A DNA stretch of 11,873 bases from SAT2750 sp964476375. Lineage in GTDB: Bacteria > Planctomycetota > Planctomycetia > Pirellulales > Pirellulaceae. Positions 1 to 8,005 of this stretch are shown here, piece by piece (positions within the stretch are counted from its first letter, which is position 1; the number at the start of each line of letters is the position of its first letter). The notes under the pieces are model-generated. The model was given only the letters and a program-made list of their open reading frames with translations, made no database searches and was not told the DNA's origin. The stretch spans positions 1 to 11,873 of the forward strand of contig CAYYZW010000286.1 of NCBI GenBank assembly GCA_964476375.1, written 5' to 3'. Position numbers and translations under genes: made by a program.

Positions 1-2483
1 CCCCCCATTGCAGCTTCTCTGTCGCCCTTGCCGCCCATACCCCTTCCCATTACACCGATGCCACCGCTCATGCCTCCACCGCCCATGCCACCCATCATGC
101 CACCACCCATCAGCGGGCTCATGCCGGTCATGATCGGAAGCACCAGGTCACCGACCGGGTAGACACGGGTAACCATTTCGCTCTCCGCCTTTTCAGGCGT
201 GGTGATCTTGAGCACCTCGTCATTGATAACATAGGTCAGGCCCTTGCCACCGAGCATCAGCCGAAGTCCGGATCGCAGGGTGATACCCCGCAGGTTGATG
301 TTGATGACTTCGTCCGACCCTATACCGATCTCCTCCAGGCCGGCTTCATCGATGAAGATAGGGATATTGTGCCGCTGGGACAGCTGGTCCATGACCTCCG
401 CCAGCGTCACATCGAAAAACTCCATGATCGCCTCGTCATCCAGGGCGTTGATGATGCGCTGTTCCGAAGGGGACGTTCCTGTCAGTTCCATGTTCGCATA
501 CTTGCGACGTCGCATCGTCAGCTCATGCCAGATCTCCGCATCCGGATAGATGATCGGAGGATTGGCGGGGAAGGGAATCAGGGCCTCCTCGACCTCGTAA
601 AGAACGTCGGCAAAGTTCTTGTGACGCAGGTCACGGAACTTCTCCATCCCCTTGATCTGTCGGGTAAAGCGAGCCATCCAGACGCCTGCGATGGGTGTTG
701 CATCGAAAGGCAGCTTTTCCTCGACTTTCTTTGCGATCTGTGCATCGGCGTCCAGGTACTTGCCTTCGTCCATCAGCATGTTGAACTTTTCCATCAGGTT
801 TTGAATCAACAGCTGGTCCTGGGCGGTTTCCTCGGTAAGCTTGCGGAGTCGGGCCGCGTTGGATTCACGTGCCTGGGCCAATGCCTGGGCTTCATCGAGC
901 ATGATTCGACGAGAGCTTGATTCACGTATTACCGCTTCAATCTGCTGGCGAAGCTGGCGTCGCACCTCGGCCGGAACATCCGTGGATGCTTCGACCATGC
1001 CGAGCAGGATTTTCAGGTCCTGGCCGGCCTTTTCCGGATCCTTGCTGAACATGTCACGGGCTGTTTCCAGACCGTTTTCCACTTCCGCCTGAAGCTTGCT
1101 TGCCTTGAGACGACGATCTTGAAGGACGTCATCAAGAAGGCCATTCTGGTCTTCCAGCCCAAGGGCGTCCTCGTCGGCGTTAACAAGCACCAGTTCCTCG
1201 TCTTCACCCGGGGCCTGGGCGACCGTTGCAGCGGGCTGCTGCTGGTTATTCAGGGCGACGGCGGTTGTCTGTAATTCACCCGCATGAGCCTTGCGGGCTG
1301 CGAACTTGACCGCCAGGGCTTCGGGATTCTTGGGATCCTGTCGCAGTGCCTGGTTGGCAATCCGGTGGGCGCCTCGAAGATCACCGCTTCGCAGGGCATG
1401 TCGGCTTAGCTTGGCCAGGCTGTCGGCCCCCTCTCGCATCGAGCGCCCGACCTCATCAAGTCCGGCACTGCCGAGTGTGGGAAGCACGATCCCACCATTA
1501 TCGACCGACAGGTCGGTCAGGTGTGGCAGGTAGTTGTAGTCCTCGTTGTGGGCCAATGGGGAGACAGCCCAGTTCAGAGAGATCGAATGTCCCGCCAGTT
1601 CAGCGTCCATGGCGATCGCGTAATTCCCACGTTCGCTGATCGTACCGATGAGGATCGAATCACGGTCGGTTCGCAGGGGTGGGACGTTGGCCGGGTAGGA
1701 ACTTTCCAGCTGGGCAGGCAGGGTCACCTTGGTCGGCCAGAGAACCGGGGCACTGGCAGCACGGGCCAGTTCGATTCCTGCCTGGGGGGCGACAGCCTGG
1801 TTATCACTGTCCACGTAGACCACGCCACCGGTATGGTTGGCAACCGATGCCAGCAGCAGGACGTCTCTCTGCGGGCCAATCGCAAAACTGGAAACCGAAA
1901 CGCGATTCTTTACCAGGTTCTTGATGATTGCAGCGAATTCACCTTCCTGGAGTACATTTGCCTTGCTCATACCGTCGCCGATATAGACCACTGCCTGCTT
2001 GCGACTTGCTGCTTCTGCAGTGAATGCATCGGCCGAGGTTTTCAGTATGTTTGCCATGTCGGTCGAACCGAGTGGGACTCGCTTGGCAAGCTTGTCCAGC
2101 GCTCCTGTGACTGCCGCATCAGCCGGAGCCACAAAGTCTCCGGTCAGATCGACCGTTGTCAGGTCCGCTGCCATGATTTTGACGCGCACGTCCTCGCCAA
2201 AGCTCGAGAGCATGGAGGTGAGAGATTCCATCGCGTCATCACGATAGAGGCCGGTCTGGCTGGCGGAGGTATCAAACAGCACCAGAACGTCCGTACCGCG
2301 ATCATCGTTGACCGGGACATTGGGCTTGAGTGACAGCGCATAGAATGTCCCTCCAGTGGCCTTTTCAAAGGTCACCATCTGGGAATCCTGCTTGTCCTGG
2401 CCTACTGCCAGTGAAGGAACAAACAGGAATGAATACGCCATCAGTGATGACATAACGACAGACAGAAGACTGCGTTTGGACAT
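1..2483 (-). CDS. Exported VWA-domain protein with C-terminal STN/secretin-N-like domain (3' end outside window)
   Basis: The reading frame is open from the ATG at 2481-2483 to the left edge, giving 827 codons with no stop, so the C-terminus is missing. A GGAG sits 9 nt before the start. Residues 1-29 form a Sec signal peptide (basic MSKR, hydrophobic core, small residues near VGQ). Residues about 65-235 are a von Willebrand A domain with metal-site residues DTSAS (71-75), T141 and the D170 of YIGDG. A helical, TPR-like stretch lies near 355-400, followed by a Glu/Lys/Gln-rich, probably coiled-coil region to about 600. Residues about 688-765 resemble the STN/secretin N-terminal fold (VTLAEVMDQLSQ, then ITLRSGLRLML, LTYVINDEVLKITT). 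After this comes a Met/Gly-rich low-complexity run (about 793-827). Such VWA and STN-like modules are common in planctomycete exported proteins. The role is unknown; a cell-envelope adhesion or scaffold function is inference. The domain calls are fairly sure, the function is not. Confidence 0.85.
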   Translation of the reverse strand, partial: MSKRSLLSVVMSSLMAYSFLFVPSLAVGQDKQDSQMVTFEKATGGTFYALSLKPNVPVNDDRGTDVLVLFDTSASQTGLYRDDAMESLTSMLSSFGEDVRVKIMAADLTTVDLTGDFVAPADAAVTGALDKLAKRVPLGSTDMANILKTSADAFTAEAASRKQAVVYIGDGMSKANVLQEGEFAAIIKNLVKNRVSVSSFAIGPQRDVLLLASVANHTGGVVYVDSDNQAVAPQAGIELARAASAPVLWPTKVTLPAQLESSYPANVPPLRTDRDSILIGTISERGNYAIAMDAELAGHSISLNWAVSPLAHNEDYNYLPHLTDLSVDNGGIVLPTLGSAGLDEVGRSMREGADSLAKLSRHALRSGDLRGAHRIANQALRQDPKNPEALAVKFAARKAHAGELQTTAVALNNQQQPAATVAQAPGEDEELVLVNADEDALGLEDQNGLLDDVLQDRRLKASKLQAEVENGLETARDMFSKDPEKAGQDLKILLGMVEASTDVPAEVRRQLRQQIEAVIRESSSRRIMLDEAQALAQARESNAARLRKLTEETAQDQLLIQNLMEKFNMLMDEGKYLDADAQIAKKVEEKLPFDATPIAGVWMARFTRQIKGMEKFRDLRHKNFADVLYEVEEALIPFPANPPIIYPDAEIWHELTMRRRKYANMELTGTSPSEQRIINALDDEAIMEFFDVTLAEVMDQLSQRHNIPIFIDEAGLEEIGIGSDEVININLRGITLRSGLRLMLGGKGLTYVINDEVLKITTPEKAESEMVTRVYPVGDLVLPIMTGMSPLMGGGMMGGMGGGGMSGGIGVMGRGMGGKGDREAAMG

Positions 2484-2600
2484 GTCTAGAAACTCCAACG
2501 CAAGAAAATGAATGGGCTCTCCCTGTTCCGGCAAGGAAGATCATGAACCGGCCTTGTTTCCAGTCTCATCGGCCCAAGGCACAGCATTCATCGATGTTTT

Positions 2601-2630
2601 ATTGTATTCAGCAATCAGCCGTTTCTCCAA
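2601..2630 (-). promoter_or_regulatory. Weak candidate promoter for the VWA gene
   Basis: On the minus strand TACAAT (plus 2601-2606) matches the -10 consensus at five of six positions. TTGGAG (plus 2625-2630) lies 18 bp upstream as a poor -35. It would give a leader of a little over 100 nt. The -35 match is only three of six, and the pairing was found by eye, so this is a suggestion only. Confidence 0.2.
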
Positions 2631-3031
2631 CGGAAAAGCGTAATTTGGGCGATCTTGATAAGATTTTCAGTTCTCCCGGCCGGTTTTGGAACCGTTTTAC
2701 ACGTTCCTGAGATCCGTGGCATGGGGCTGTAATGAATATGACACTTATGCGATCGCTTTCACATGGACTGGAATTGCCAAAGCAAAAAGTGAATGACTTC
2801 CATCCATAACGAATAATCGGATTGCGACATCAATTTGGACTGGAAAACCAATGCTGCCCGCGGGGCTGGGATGGTTTCTCACCGATTTACGGAACCTGCC
2901 ATGAAACACATGTATCTCCCGGCCCCCGGAAGGTCATCGCACCGCATGACAGCGTCAAAACCATTTGCCAGGACAATAATTTCTGGCCTGCAAGGAGAAG
3001 AAGCCTGGACAGTTTAGTCCTGCCTGAGGAT

Positions 3032-3051
3032 GAAAGCAGGGAATGCCCTGC
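3032..3051 (-). terminator. Candidate terminator hairpin after the beta-propeller gene
   Basis: Read on the minus strand, GCAGGG-CATT-CCCTGC forms a perfect 6-bp stem with a 4-nt loop about 10 nt after the stop codon, followed by TTTC. The position and GC-rich stem fit an intrinsic terminator. The very short T run makes it weak. Confidence 0.4.
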
Positions 3052-3060
3052 CTGGCATCT

Positions 3061-4359
3061 TTACTTGCCGATGCAGTAAAGGTACTTGTCAGTCCGCAGT
3101 AGTAACTGGCCGTTATGGACTGCTGGACAGGCATTCGTCCGACTGTTGTCGTCGGCAAAGACATTGTGCTCAAGGAGCTCGAACTTGGGACTGGCGGAGA
3201 TCACGTAGGTCCCGTTGTGCATCGAGGCACAGTAGAGTTTTCCATCCGCAACCATGATCGAGGAATAGACGAGACCCGGACGTGGCTCCAGGCGGGCCTG
3301 GTACTTGGTCTCCCCGGTTGCGGCATCCAGGCAATTGGCCACTCCATTCCGTTCATGGATCCAGTAAATATGGCCATCATGGTAAACCGGTGAAGAGACG
3401 TTGGATCCCTTGTCGGCGACCCAGAGGCGGTGCGACTGTGTCACATCCCCGCGTCCCCCGGTCCGGACTGCCAGGGCCGTGTTCTTTCGCCCGCCGATGG
3501 CATACACGACACCCTTGTCCGCAACCACGCTGGGGCAGACATAGCCGCGATCGGGAATGCCGACACAGTTCCAGAGCTGTTCACCGGTTGCCGGGTCAAA
3601 TCCGAGTAATTTTTCCGGAACGCTGACCACCAGTTCGGTTTCTCCCTTGGCGGTTTTTGTCAGAAGCGGTGTATTCCAGGAACCCCGAATTCCTCCGGTC
3701 CGCCAGACTTCCTTTCCTGTCTCCTTGTCGAGAGCTACCAGGGAACCGCTTTCAATGCTGGCGTTGATAATGACCAGGTTCTCATGGAGCAGGGGAGAAT
3801 TGGACGATCCCCATCCCCGGGTATTATCGCCGACGCGGGTATTCCAGATTTCTTTGCCATCCAGGTCGAGACAGTAAACCCCGCTCTTGCCGAAAAACAC
3901 GTAGAGTCGTTTGCCATCACTGATCGGGGTGCTGGAGCTGTATCCGTGTCGGGCGTTGTTTCCACCGCTGTAAGCGGATTCCGGTAAAACCGGTTTGAAG
4001 TCACGCACCCAGAGAATCTCACCCGTGTCTCGCTGGATAGCCACAAGGTGTCGCTTGAGGTTCTCCATCTCGCCGGGGAGTTCTACCTGCTGGGCGTATC
4101 CCGAGTAACTGGTCAGGTAGATCTTGTTTCCCACAACGATTGGGCTGGAGGTTCCCGGTCCGGGCAACTCCACTCGCCACTTGACGTTCTCCTTTGTGTT
4201 CCAGCTTGTCGGAACCCCGGTCTCCTGGCTTGCCCCCAGGCCACCGGGCCCACGGAACTGGCTCCAGTCGGCCGCTGGCGATTGGACTATCAGGCCAAAG
4301 CAGATGGAGAAAAATGAAACGATGGTCCATGCAGGTGAGAAGATCGAGGGGCGGTTCAT
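3061..4359 (-). CDS. Exported PQQ-type beta-propeller repeat protein (BamB-like fold)
   Basis: This 432-residue protein starts at an ATG with GGAG 10 nt upstream. Residues 1-30 are a signal peptide ending QSPAA, so the mature protein is exported. The early motif WSQFRGPGG (32-40) is typical of the many planctomycete PQQ-like propeller proteins. Repeated blades follow, recognisable by SSPIVVGNKIYL, LVAIQRDTGEILW, YCLDLDGKEIW, LVALDKETGKEVW, LLGFDPATGEQLW and CLDAATGE, each with the Asp/x/Thr/Gly-x-x-x-Trp blade ending. The repeats run nearly to the C-terminus (LLLRTDKYLYCIGK). Related proteins include BamB and quinoprotein alcohol dehydrogenases. I saw no cytochrome c CxxCH motif and nothing that proves cofactor binding, so it may be a structural or binding propeller instead of an enzyme. 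It is transcribed divergently from the oxidoreductase at 4491. The fold is sure, the substrate unknown. Confidence 0.93.
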   Translation of the reverse strand: MNRPSIFSPAWTIVSFFSICFGLIVQSPAADWSQFRGPGGLGASQETGVPTSWNTKENVKWRVELPGPGTSSPIVVGNKIYLTSYSGYAQQVELPGEMENLKRHLVAIQRDTGEILWVRDFKPVLPESAYSGGNNARHGYSSSTPISDGKRLYVFFGKSGVYCLDLDGKEIWNTRVGDNTRGWGSSNSPLLHENLVIINASIESGSLVALDKETGKEVWRTGGIRGSWNTPLLTKTAKGETELVVSVPEKLLGFDPATGEQLWNCVGIPDRGYVCPSVVADKGVVYAIGGRKNTALAVRTGGRGDVTQSHRLWVADKGSNVSSPVYHDGHIYWIHERNGVANCLDAATGETKYQARLEPRPGLVYSSIMVADGKLYCASMHNGTYVISASPKFELLEHNVFADDNSRTNACPAVHNGQLLLRTDKYLYCIGK

Positions 4360-4423
4360 CAGGAATTGTCTCCAGGGGGATGCTTGATAGGGTCGTGATT
4401 GACCAACTAGGCTAGGGGGTTGT

Positions 4424-4447
4424 CCAGCGTGCCCACCAGCCAGCGTG
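4424..4447. repeat. 8-bp direct repeat in the divergent intergenic region
   Basis: CCAGCGTG occurs at 4424-4431 and again at 4440-4447, with starts 16 bp apart. It lies between the divergent beta-propeller and oxidoreductase genes, 44 nt before the ATG at 4491. The spacing could suit tandem binding half-sites for a regulator, but an 8-bp GC-rich pair can arise by chance. Confidence 0.25.
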
Positions 4448-4490
4448 GACGTGATTTTAACAGCTCTCCGTTAGAGTGAAAGGCAATACC

Positions 4491-5570
4491 ATGCTTCGAA
4501 TTGGTGTCACCGGCTCCGGTTTCATGGGACGGACTCATGTGGAGGCAGCGCGGCGGCTCTCCAGTACGGAAATCGTTGCCGTGGCGGGAGGTTCACGAGC
4601 GGCTGGCCTGGCAGAGGACTATGGCATCATCTGTGAAGAGGATCCGCAGGCGATGATCGCGCGGCCCGATATTGACGCGGTGGTCATTTCCACACCGCAT
4701 CACTGTCATGTTGACGAGGCCCTGCTGGCTGCAGCGCATGGCAAGCATGCACTGGTGGAAAAACCACTGGCAACATCGGTGCCCGATTGTGACATGTTGA
4801 TGGAGGCCTTTGCTCAACATCAGTTGACCCTGGCGGTTGGTTATCACCAGCGGTTCCGTGAGTCGAACCGGACAGTGCGTGATCTCATCCAGTCCGGCGC
4901 GATTGGCCCTGTGCGGGCAATCCAGATGTCCGCCCTGTTTGACATTGAGACACTCCGTCAGGATGAGGGGTTTGGTGGCGGCTGGGACTGGTGGAAGGAT
5001 CCCCGGAGTGTTGCCCACCTGATGAACAGTGCACCGCACAACGTGGATCTCTGTCGCTGGTGGCTCGAGAGCGAGATCCACCATGTCGCCGCTTCCAGCG
5101 GGACCTACCGGGAAGAGAATCCGAATGAGAACACGACCATGGCCCTGCTTGTTTTTGAATGTGGAGCGACTGCTACCTACTGGTCCTCAAGCGTTTGTCC
5201 CTCCCCAGGTTTCCCCGGGGAGGACTTTCGTTTCCGCATCATGGGAGATGGTGGACTAATCGATGCCAACCCCTTTGGCGAAATCCGGCTTGGGAGAGAT
5301 GGAGATTGGGAATCGGTTTACGAGCAAGCCCATGTGGCATTTGATGACTCCACGGCAGCGTTCACGTCGGACAGCCGAATGCAGGCTTACACGGACCAGA
5401 TGCAAGCCTGGGTCGACCGGATCGAGGGACGGCAGAGTGAAGTCGGGAATGCCCAGGATGGTCGCGCGGGGGTGGTTGCCGTCACCGGTATGCTGGAGGC
5501 GTCAGCCTGCCAGGGAGTCGTCCATTGCCAGAGCCCCGCCGGTGGCAGACAGGGTGATGATGGTGAGTGA
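4491..5570 (+). CDS. Gfo/Idh/MocA family NAD(P)-dependent oxidoreductase
   Basis: The product is 359 residues from the ATG at 4491, which has AAAGG 7 nt upstream. An in-frame GTG at 4476 would add five residues but has a poorer site. The N-terminal Rossmann fold carries the nucleotide-binding motif GVTGSGFMGRTH (5-16). The family hallmark EKP is at 90-92 after the HALV strand. The C-terminal substrate domain shows GYHQRF (117-122) and the catalytic-type segment SAPHNVDLCRWW (180-191), with H183 and D186 in the usual H-x-x-D positions. Members oxidise or reduce sugars, inositols and related polyols using NAD(P). The large planctomycete paralogue families make substrate prediction unsafe. No signal peptide is visible, so it should be cytoplasmic. 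Its 3' end overlaps the next gene by 11 nt, implying translational coupling. Confidence 0.93.
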   Translation: MLRIGVTGSGFMGRTHVEAARRLSSTEIVAVAGGSRAAGLAEDYGIICEEDPQAMIARPDIDAVVISTPHHCHVDEALLAAAHGKHALVEKPLATSVPDCDMLMEAFAQHQLTLAVGYHQRFRESNRTVRDLIQSGAIGPVRAIQMSALFDIETLRQDEGFGGGWDWWKDPRSVAHLMNSAPHNVDLCRWWLESEIHHVAASSGTYREENPNENTTMALLVFECGATATYWSSSVCPSPGFPGEDFRFRIMGDGGLIDANPFGEIRLGRDGDWESVYEQAHVAFDDSTAAFTSDSRMQAYTDQMQAWVDRIEGRQSEVGNAQDGRAGVVAVTGMLEASACQGVVHCQSPAGGRQGDDGE

Positions 5571-6663
5571 ACCCTGGTTTTTCTTTTGTTGTTGCCAGCA
5601 GGGAGCGGAACCCGCACTCAAGTCGGAGTTGGCGAGCCGCCTTCCGGACGCCCGCTTCTCTTACTCCAGGCCGGGTTTCTGCACCTTCAAGATGCCGGCG
5701 GACAAGGCCCCTTCCACGCTTCTGCAGCTTCCCGTCGTGTTCGCCCGCACCCGCTCGATTTCACTTGGGAAAGTGAGCGGGACTCTTGCGGACCAGGCGG
5801 TGGAGGTGGCAGATCTGGTTGGAAACCAGGACCTGCACCAGCTTCACGTCTGGAAACGAGATGCGGCTGTTGCCGGAGAGAGGGGGTTTCAGCCGGGACC
5901 AGGCGAGGAGGAAAAGCAGCTTGGACAGCAGCTGGCCGAGAGGCTGCTGGCGATTCGGCAGGATCTTTTTGATGGTGGCATCGTTCCAGCGGTAAACCAT
6001 ACTTCCCGGCCGGATGAGCGGATCCTGGATTGCGTGGAAGTGGAGCCAGGTGAATGGTGGATTGGCTGGCACACCGCAGCGGGAATTGCAACGCGATGGG
6101 CAGGAGGTGTGTTTGGCCGAACACTCCCCCCCCATGCAGTCAGCCGGGCATATTTAAAAATGGACGAGGCAATCCGCTGGTCAGGAATCCGGTTTGCAGC
6201 CGGAGACCGCTGCGTGGAAATCGGTAGTGCGCCAGGAGGATCCAGCCAGGCATTACTTGACCGGGGACTGACTGTGATCGGGATTGATCCGGCCAAGATG
6301 GATGAACAGGTCGAGGCCCGTGAGGAATTCACGCACCTGAAAAAACGGGTGGCGGATTGCAAAAGAGAGGTCTTTCAGAATGTTGCCTGGCTGATGGCCG
6401 ATGCCAACGTGGCGCCCCAGTACACGCTGGACAGTATCGAGGACATTGTCACCCATCCCAGCGTGCATGTTCGCGGAATGCTGCTCACCCTGAAGCTGCT
6501 GGAGTGGAAGCTGGCGGATGAAATTCCCGCGTACCTGGAAAGGATTCGCAGCTGGGGTTACCAGGATGTAAGGATTCGACAGCTGGCTTCCAATCGGCAG
6601 GAGATCTCGGTGGCGGTTCTCAAGAGCCGTTCCTTTCGCCGCCGCGTCCCTCGTCGACGTTGA
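5560..6663 (+). CDS. RlmM-like SAM-dependent 2'-O-ribose RNA methyltransferase (FtsJ-type fold)
   Basis: The frame is open from much further upstream, but that part overlaps the oxidoreductase. Starts ATG 5557, ATG 5560 and GTG 5563 lie together after AGGG (5551-5554). I chose 5560 for its 5-nt spacing, giving 367 residues, close to E. coli RlmM (366). The first ~150 residues would match the THUMP-containing RNA-binding part of that family (GAEPALKSEL near 15-24) but are poorly conserved. The catalytic domain begins at SRAYLK (195-200) and has the SAM motif CVEIGSAPGGSSQALL (218-232) and GIDPAKMD (241-248). A full K-D-K-E tetrad is readable: K200, D281 (LMADAN), K312 (LTLKLLEWK) and E347 (SNRQEISV). 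RlmM 2'-O-methylates C2498 of 23S rRNA. The same RNA target here is inference; another rRNA or tRNA 2'-O target is possible. The C-terminus ends in a basic Arg-rich tail. Confidence 0.88.
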   Translation: MVSEPWFFFCCCQQGAEPALKSELASRLPDARFSYSRPGFCTFKMPADKAPSTLLQLPVVFARTRSISLGKVSGTLADQAVEVADLVGNQDLHQLHVWKRDAAVAGERGFQPGPGEEEKQLGQQLAERLLAIRQDLFDGGIVPAVNHTSRPDERILDCVEVEPGEWWIGWHTAAGIATRWAGGVFGRTLPPHAVSRAYLKMDEAIRWSGIRFAAGDRCVEIGSAPGGSSQALLDRGLTVIGIDPAKMDEQVEAREEFTHLKKRVADCKREVFQNVAWLMADANVAPQYTLDSIEDIVTHPSVHVRGMLLTLKLLEWKLADEIPAYLERIRSWGYQDVRIRQLASNRQEISVAVLKSRSFRRRVPRRR

Positions 6664-6771
6664 GTTGTCACGGTGTCCCAATTCCCCTTGATTTCTTTTT
6701 CCCGGGGAGCAAGTATTCAACTGCCCTCGATACCCGGCGGATGACTTTTCCCTAACAAGAGGATCTGGCAG

Positions 6772-7890
6772 ATGAACAGGATAATCTCCACTGTCCTGCT
6801 GGCGATCGCCACAGGACTGGTTGCAGGATGGCATTTTCGTGGCGAATCGCAGCAGAGGTCATTGCAGGCACAGGCGGTGCCAGACCAGGTTCCGGGAGGC
6901 GATTTCAGTCCCGAGGAGAAAGTCAACATCCGGGTTTACGAAAGTGTCAATCGCAGCGTTGTCCACATCACGACGATGTCGGCACGACTCGATTCATTCC
7001 TGCTTTATGAATCACCCACGGAGGGAGCCGGGGCGGGATCCGTGATTGACCAGGAGGGACATATCCTGACCAATTACCATGTGATTGCCGGGGCGCGGGA
7101 AATACGGGTGCGGTTGTTTGACGGGCAGGAATACGCCGCGGGCCTGGTCGGGAAGGACCCCCTCAATGATATTGCCGTGATCAAGATTGACGCCCCTCAG
7201 GAATCCCTTCTTCCGATTCGCCTGGGCGATTCATCGAACCTGCGGGTTGGCCAGAAGATCCATGCGATTGGAAATCCATTTGGCCTGGAACGGACATACA
7301 CCGTGGGGATTATCAGCAGTCTGAATCGCACCCTTCCGGCGTCCGACCATCGTACGCTCAAGTCGATCATCCAGGTGGACGCAGCATTGAACCAGGGTAA
7401 TTCCGGGGGACCATTACTTAATAGCCGGGCAGAACTCGTGGGGATGAACATGGCCATTGCCAGTCGTGTTGGGGAGAACAGCGGAGTGGGGTTTGCCATT
7501 CCGGCCAATACGATCAAGCGAGTTGTTCCACAGCTGATTGAAAGTGGCAAGGTGATCCGGGCTGACATTGGGATCACCCGGGTCTACCAGACCGAGAAGG
7601 GATTGCTGATCGCAACCCTCGCCCGCGGCGGCCCGGCCGAGCAGGCGGGACTGCGTGGATTCCGCCTGGTTCGGACCCAGCAGCGGAGGGGGCCATTCGT
7701 CTATGAGGAAACGCGAGTGGATCAGAGTTACGCCGACCTGATCGTGGGCGTGAACGGAAAAAAGACCGAAACAGTCGATGATTTTCTTACCGAAATAGAA
7801 ATCCGCCAACCGGGGGAGAAAGTTCGTTTGAGGGTTATTCGCGAGGGAAAAGCGATTGAAATGGACGTCATGCTTGACCAGGCACGGTGA
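6772..7890 (+). CDS. Membrane-anchored HtrA/DegS-like S1C serine protease with one PDZ domain
   Basis: This 372-residue protein starts at an ATG preceded by AAGAGGA about 8 nt upstream. Residues about 4-20 are hydrophobic (IISTVLLAIATGLVAGW) with no clear signal-peptidase site, suggesting an N-terminal anchor with the protease outside the membrane. The trypsin-like domain holds a complete triad: H103 (LTNYHVIAG), D133 (PLNDIAVIKI) and S211 (QGNSGGP). The oxyanion region and GVGFAIPANTI follow. One PDZ domain occupies about 265-370 (GLLIATLARGGPAEQAGLRG, then DLIVGVNGKKT and the PGEKVRLRVIREGK strand). It carries an extra, basic segment of about 25 residues (about 303-325) before DLIVGVNG. Members degrade misfolded envelope proteins or cleave stress-signalling substrates, and one PDZ plus an anchor resembles DegS more than DegP. 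The 108-nt gap after the methyltransferase gene shows no obvious terminator, so co-transcription is possible. Confidence 0.94.
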   Translation: MNRIISTVLLAIATGLVAGWHFRGESQQRSLQAQAVPDQVPGGDFSPEEKVNIRVYESVNRSVVHITTMSARLDSFLLYESPTEGAGAGSVIDQEGHILTNYHVIAGAREIRVRLFDGQEYAAGLVGKDPLNDIAVIKIDAPQESLLPIRLGDSSNLRVGQKIHAIGNPFGLERTYTVGIISSLNRTLPASDHRTLKSIIQVDAALNQGNSGGPLLNSRAELVGMNMAIASRVGENSGVGFAIPANTIKRVVPQLIESGKVIRADIGITRVYQTEKGLLIATLARGGPAEQAGLRGFRLVRTQQRRGPFVYEETRVDQSYADLIVGVNGKKTETVDDFLTEIEIRQPGEKVRLRVIREGKAIEMDVMLDQAR

Positions 7891-7899
7891 CAAATCGGT

Positions 7900-7936
7900 A
7901 AGAACCGCAAAACTGTTGGTTCTTTCTGGGGTTTTT
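7900..7936 (+). terminator. Candidate intrinsic terminator after the protease gene
   Basis: AAGAACC (7900-7906) pairs with GGTTCTT (7918-7924) around an 11-nt loop, starting 9 nt after the stop codon. A TTTTT run lies at 7932-7936, separated from the stem by a short TCTGGGG spacer. The position is right, but the loop is large and the T run is not adjacent to the stem. Confidence 0.35.
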
Positions 7937-8005
7937 AACCGTGAAGCATATTTTTTGGGCCGATCCAGTCAGTGAGTTTGTGTAATAATGTATGAAGTTG
8001 TTTGG

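Larger units (their letters stand above)
2484..3060. other. 577-bp intergenic region without a convincing gene
   Basis: Both flanking genes lie on the minus strand, so this region holds the 3' end of the beta-propeller transcript (right side) and the promoter and leader of the VWA gene (left side). Short open frames here (for example 2822-3079 plus) have no recognisable domain and no supporting ribosome site. A 10-bp direct repeat, TGGACTGGAA, occurs at 2764-2773 and 2836-2845. A small hairpin CGGTT-TTGG-AACCG followed by TTTT lies at 2681-2698 on the plus strand, with no plus-strand gene upstream of it. I see no RNA gene. Confidence 0.6.

Noticed and set aside
369..920. 183-codon plus-strand open frame
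   Set aside because: It is antisense to the same VWA/STN-like gene, with no motif and no good ribosome site.
1521..2333. 270-codon plus-strand open frame opposite the VWA gene
   Set aside because: It lies wholly antisense to a frame with a signal peptide and a complete VWA metal site. Its translation has no recognisable domain and is rich in Cys, His and Arg, as expected for a shadow frame.
2681..2698. Plus-strand hairpin with T run resembling a terminator
   Set aside because: No plus-strand gene lies upstream of it, and the stem is only 5 bp.
2750..2757. GCGATCGC octamer palindrome
   Set aside because: It is a single copy in the intergenic region. One copy does not show the overrepresentation seen for HIP1-type motifs in cyanobacteria and is likely chance.
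2822..3079. 85-codon plus-strand open frame in the intergenic region
   Set aside because: It has no recognisable domain and no clear ribosome site, and it overlaps the end of the beta-propeller gene and its candidate terminator.
5263..5556. Upstream extension of the methyltransferase frame
   Set aside because: This stretch is inside the well-supported oxidoreductase gene in another frame. The methyltransferase-like sequence starts only after the ATG cluster at 5557-5563.
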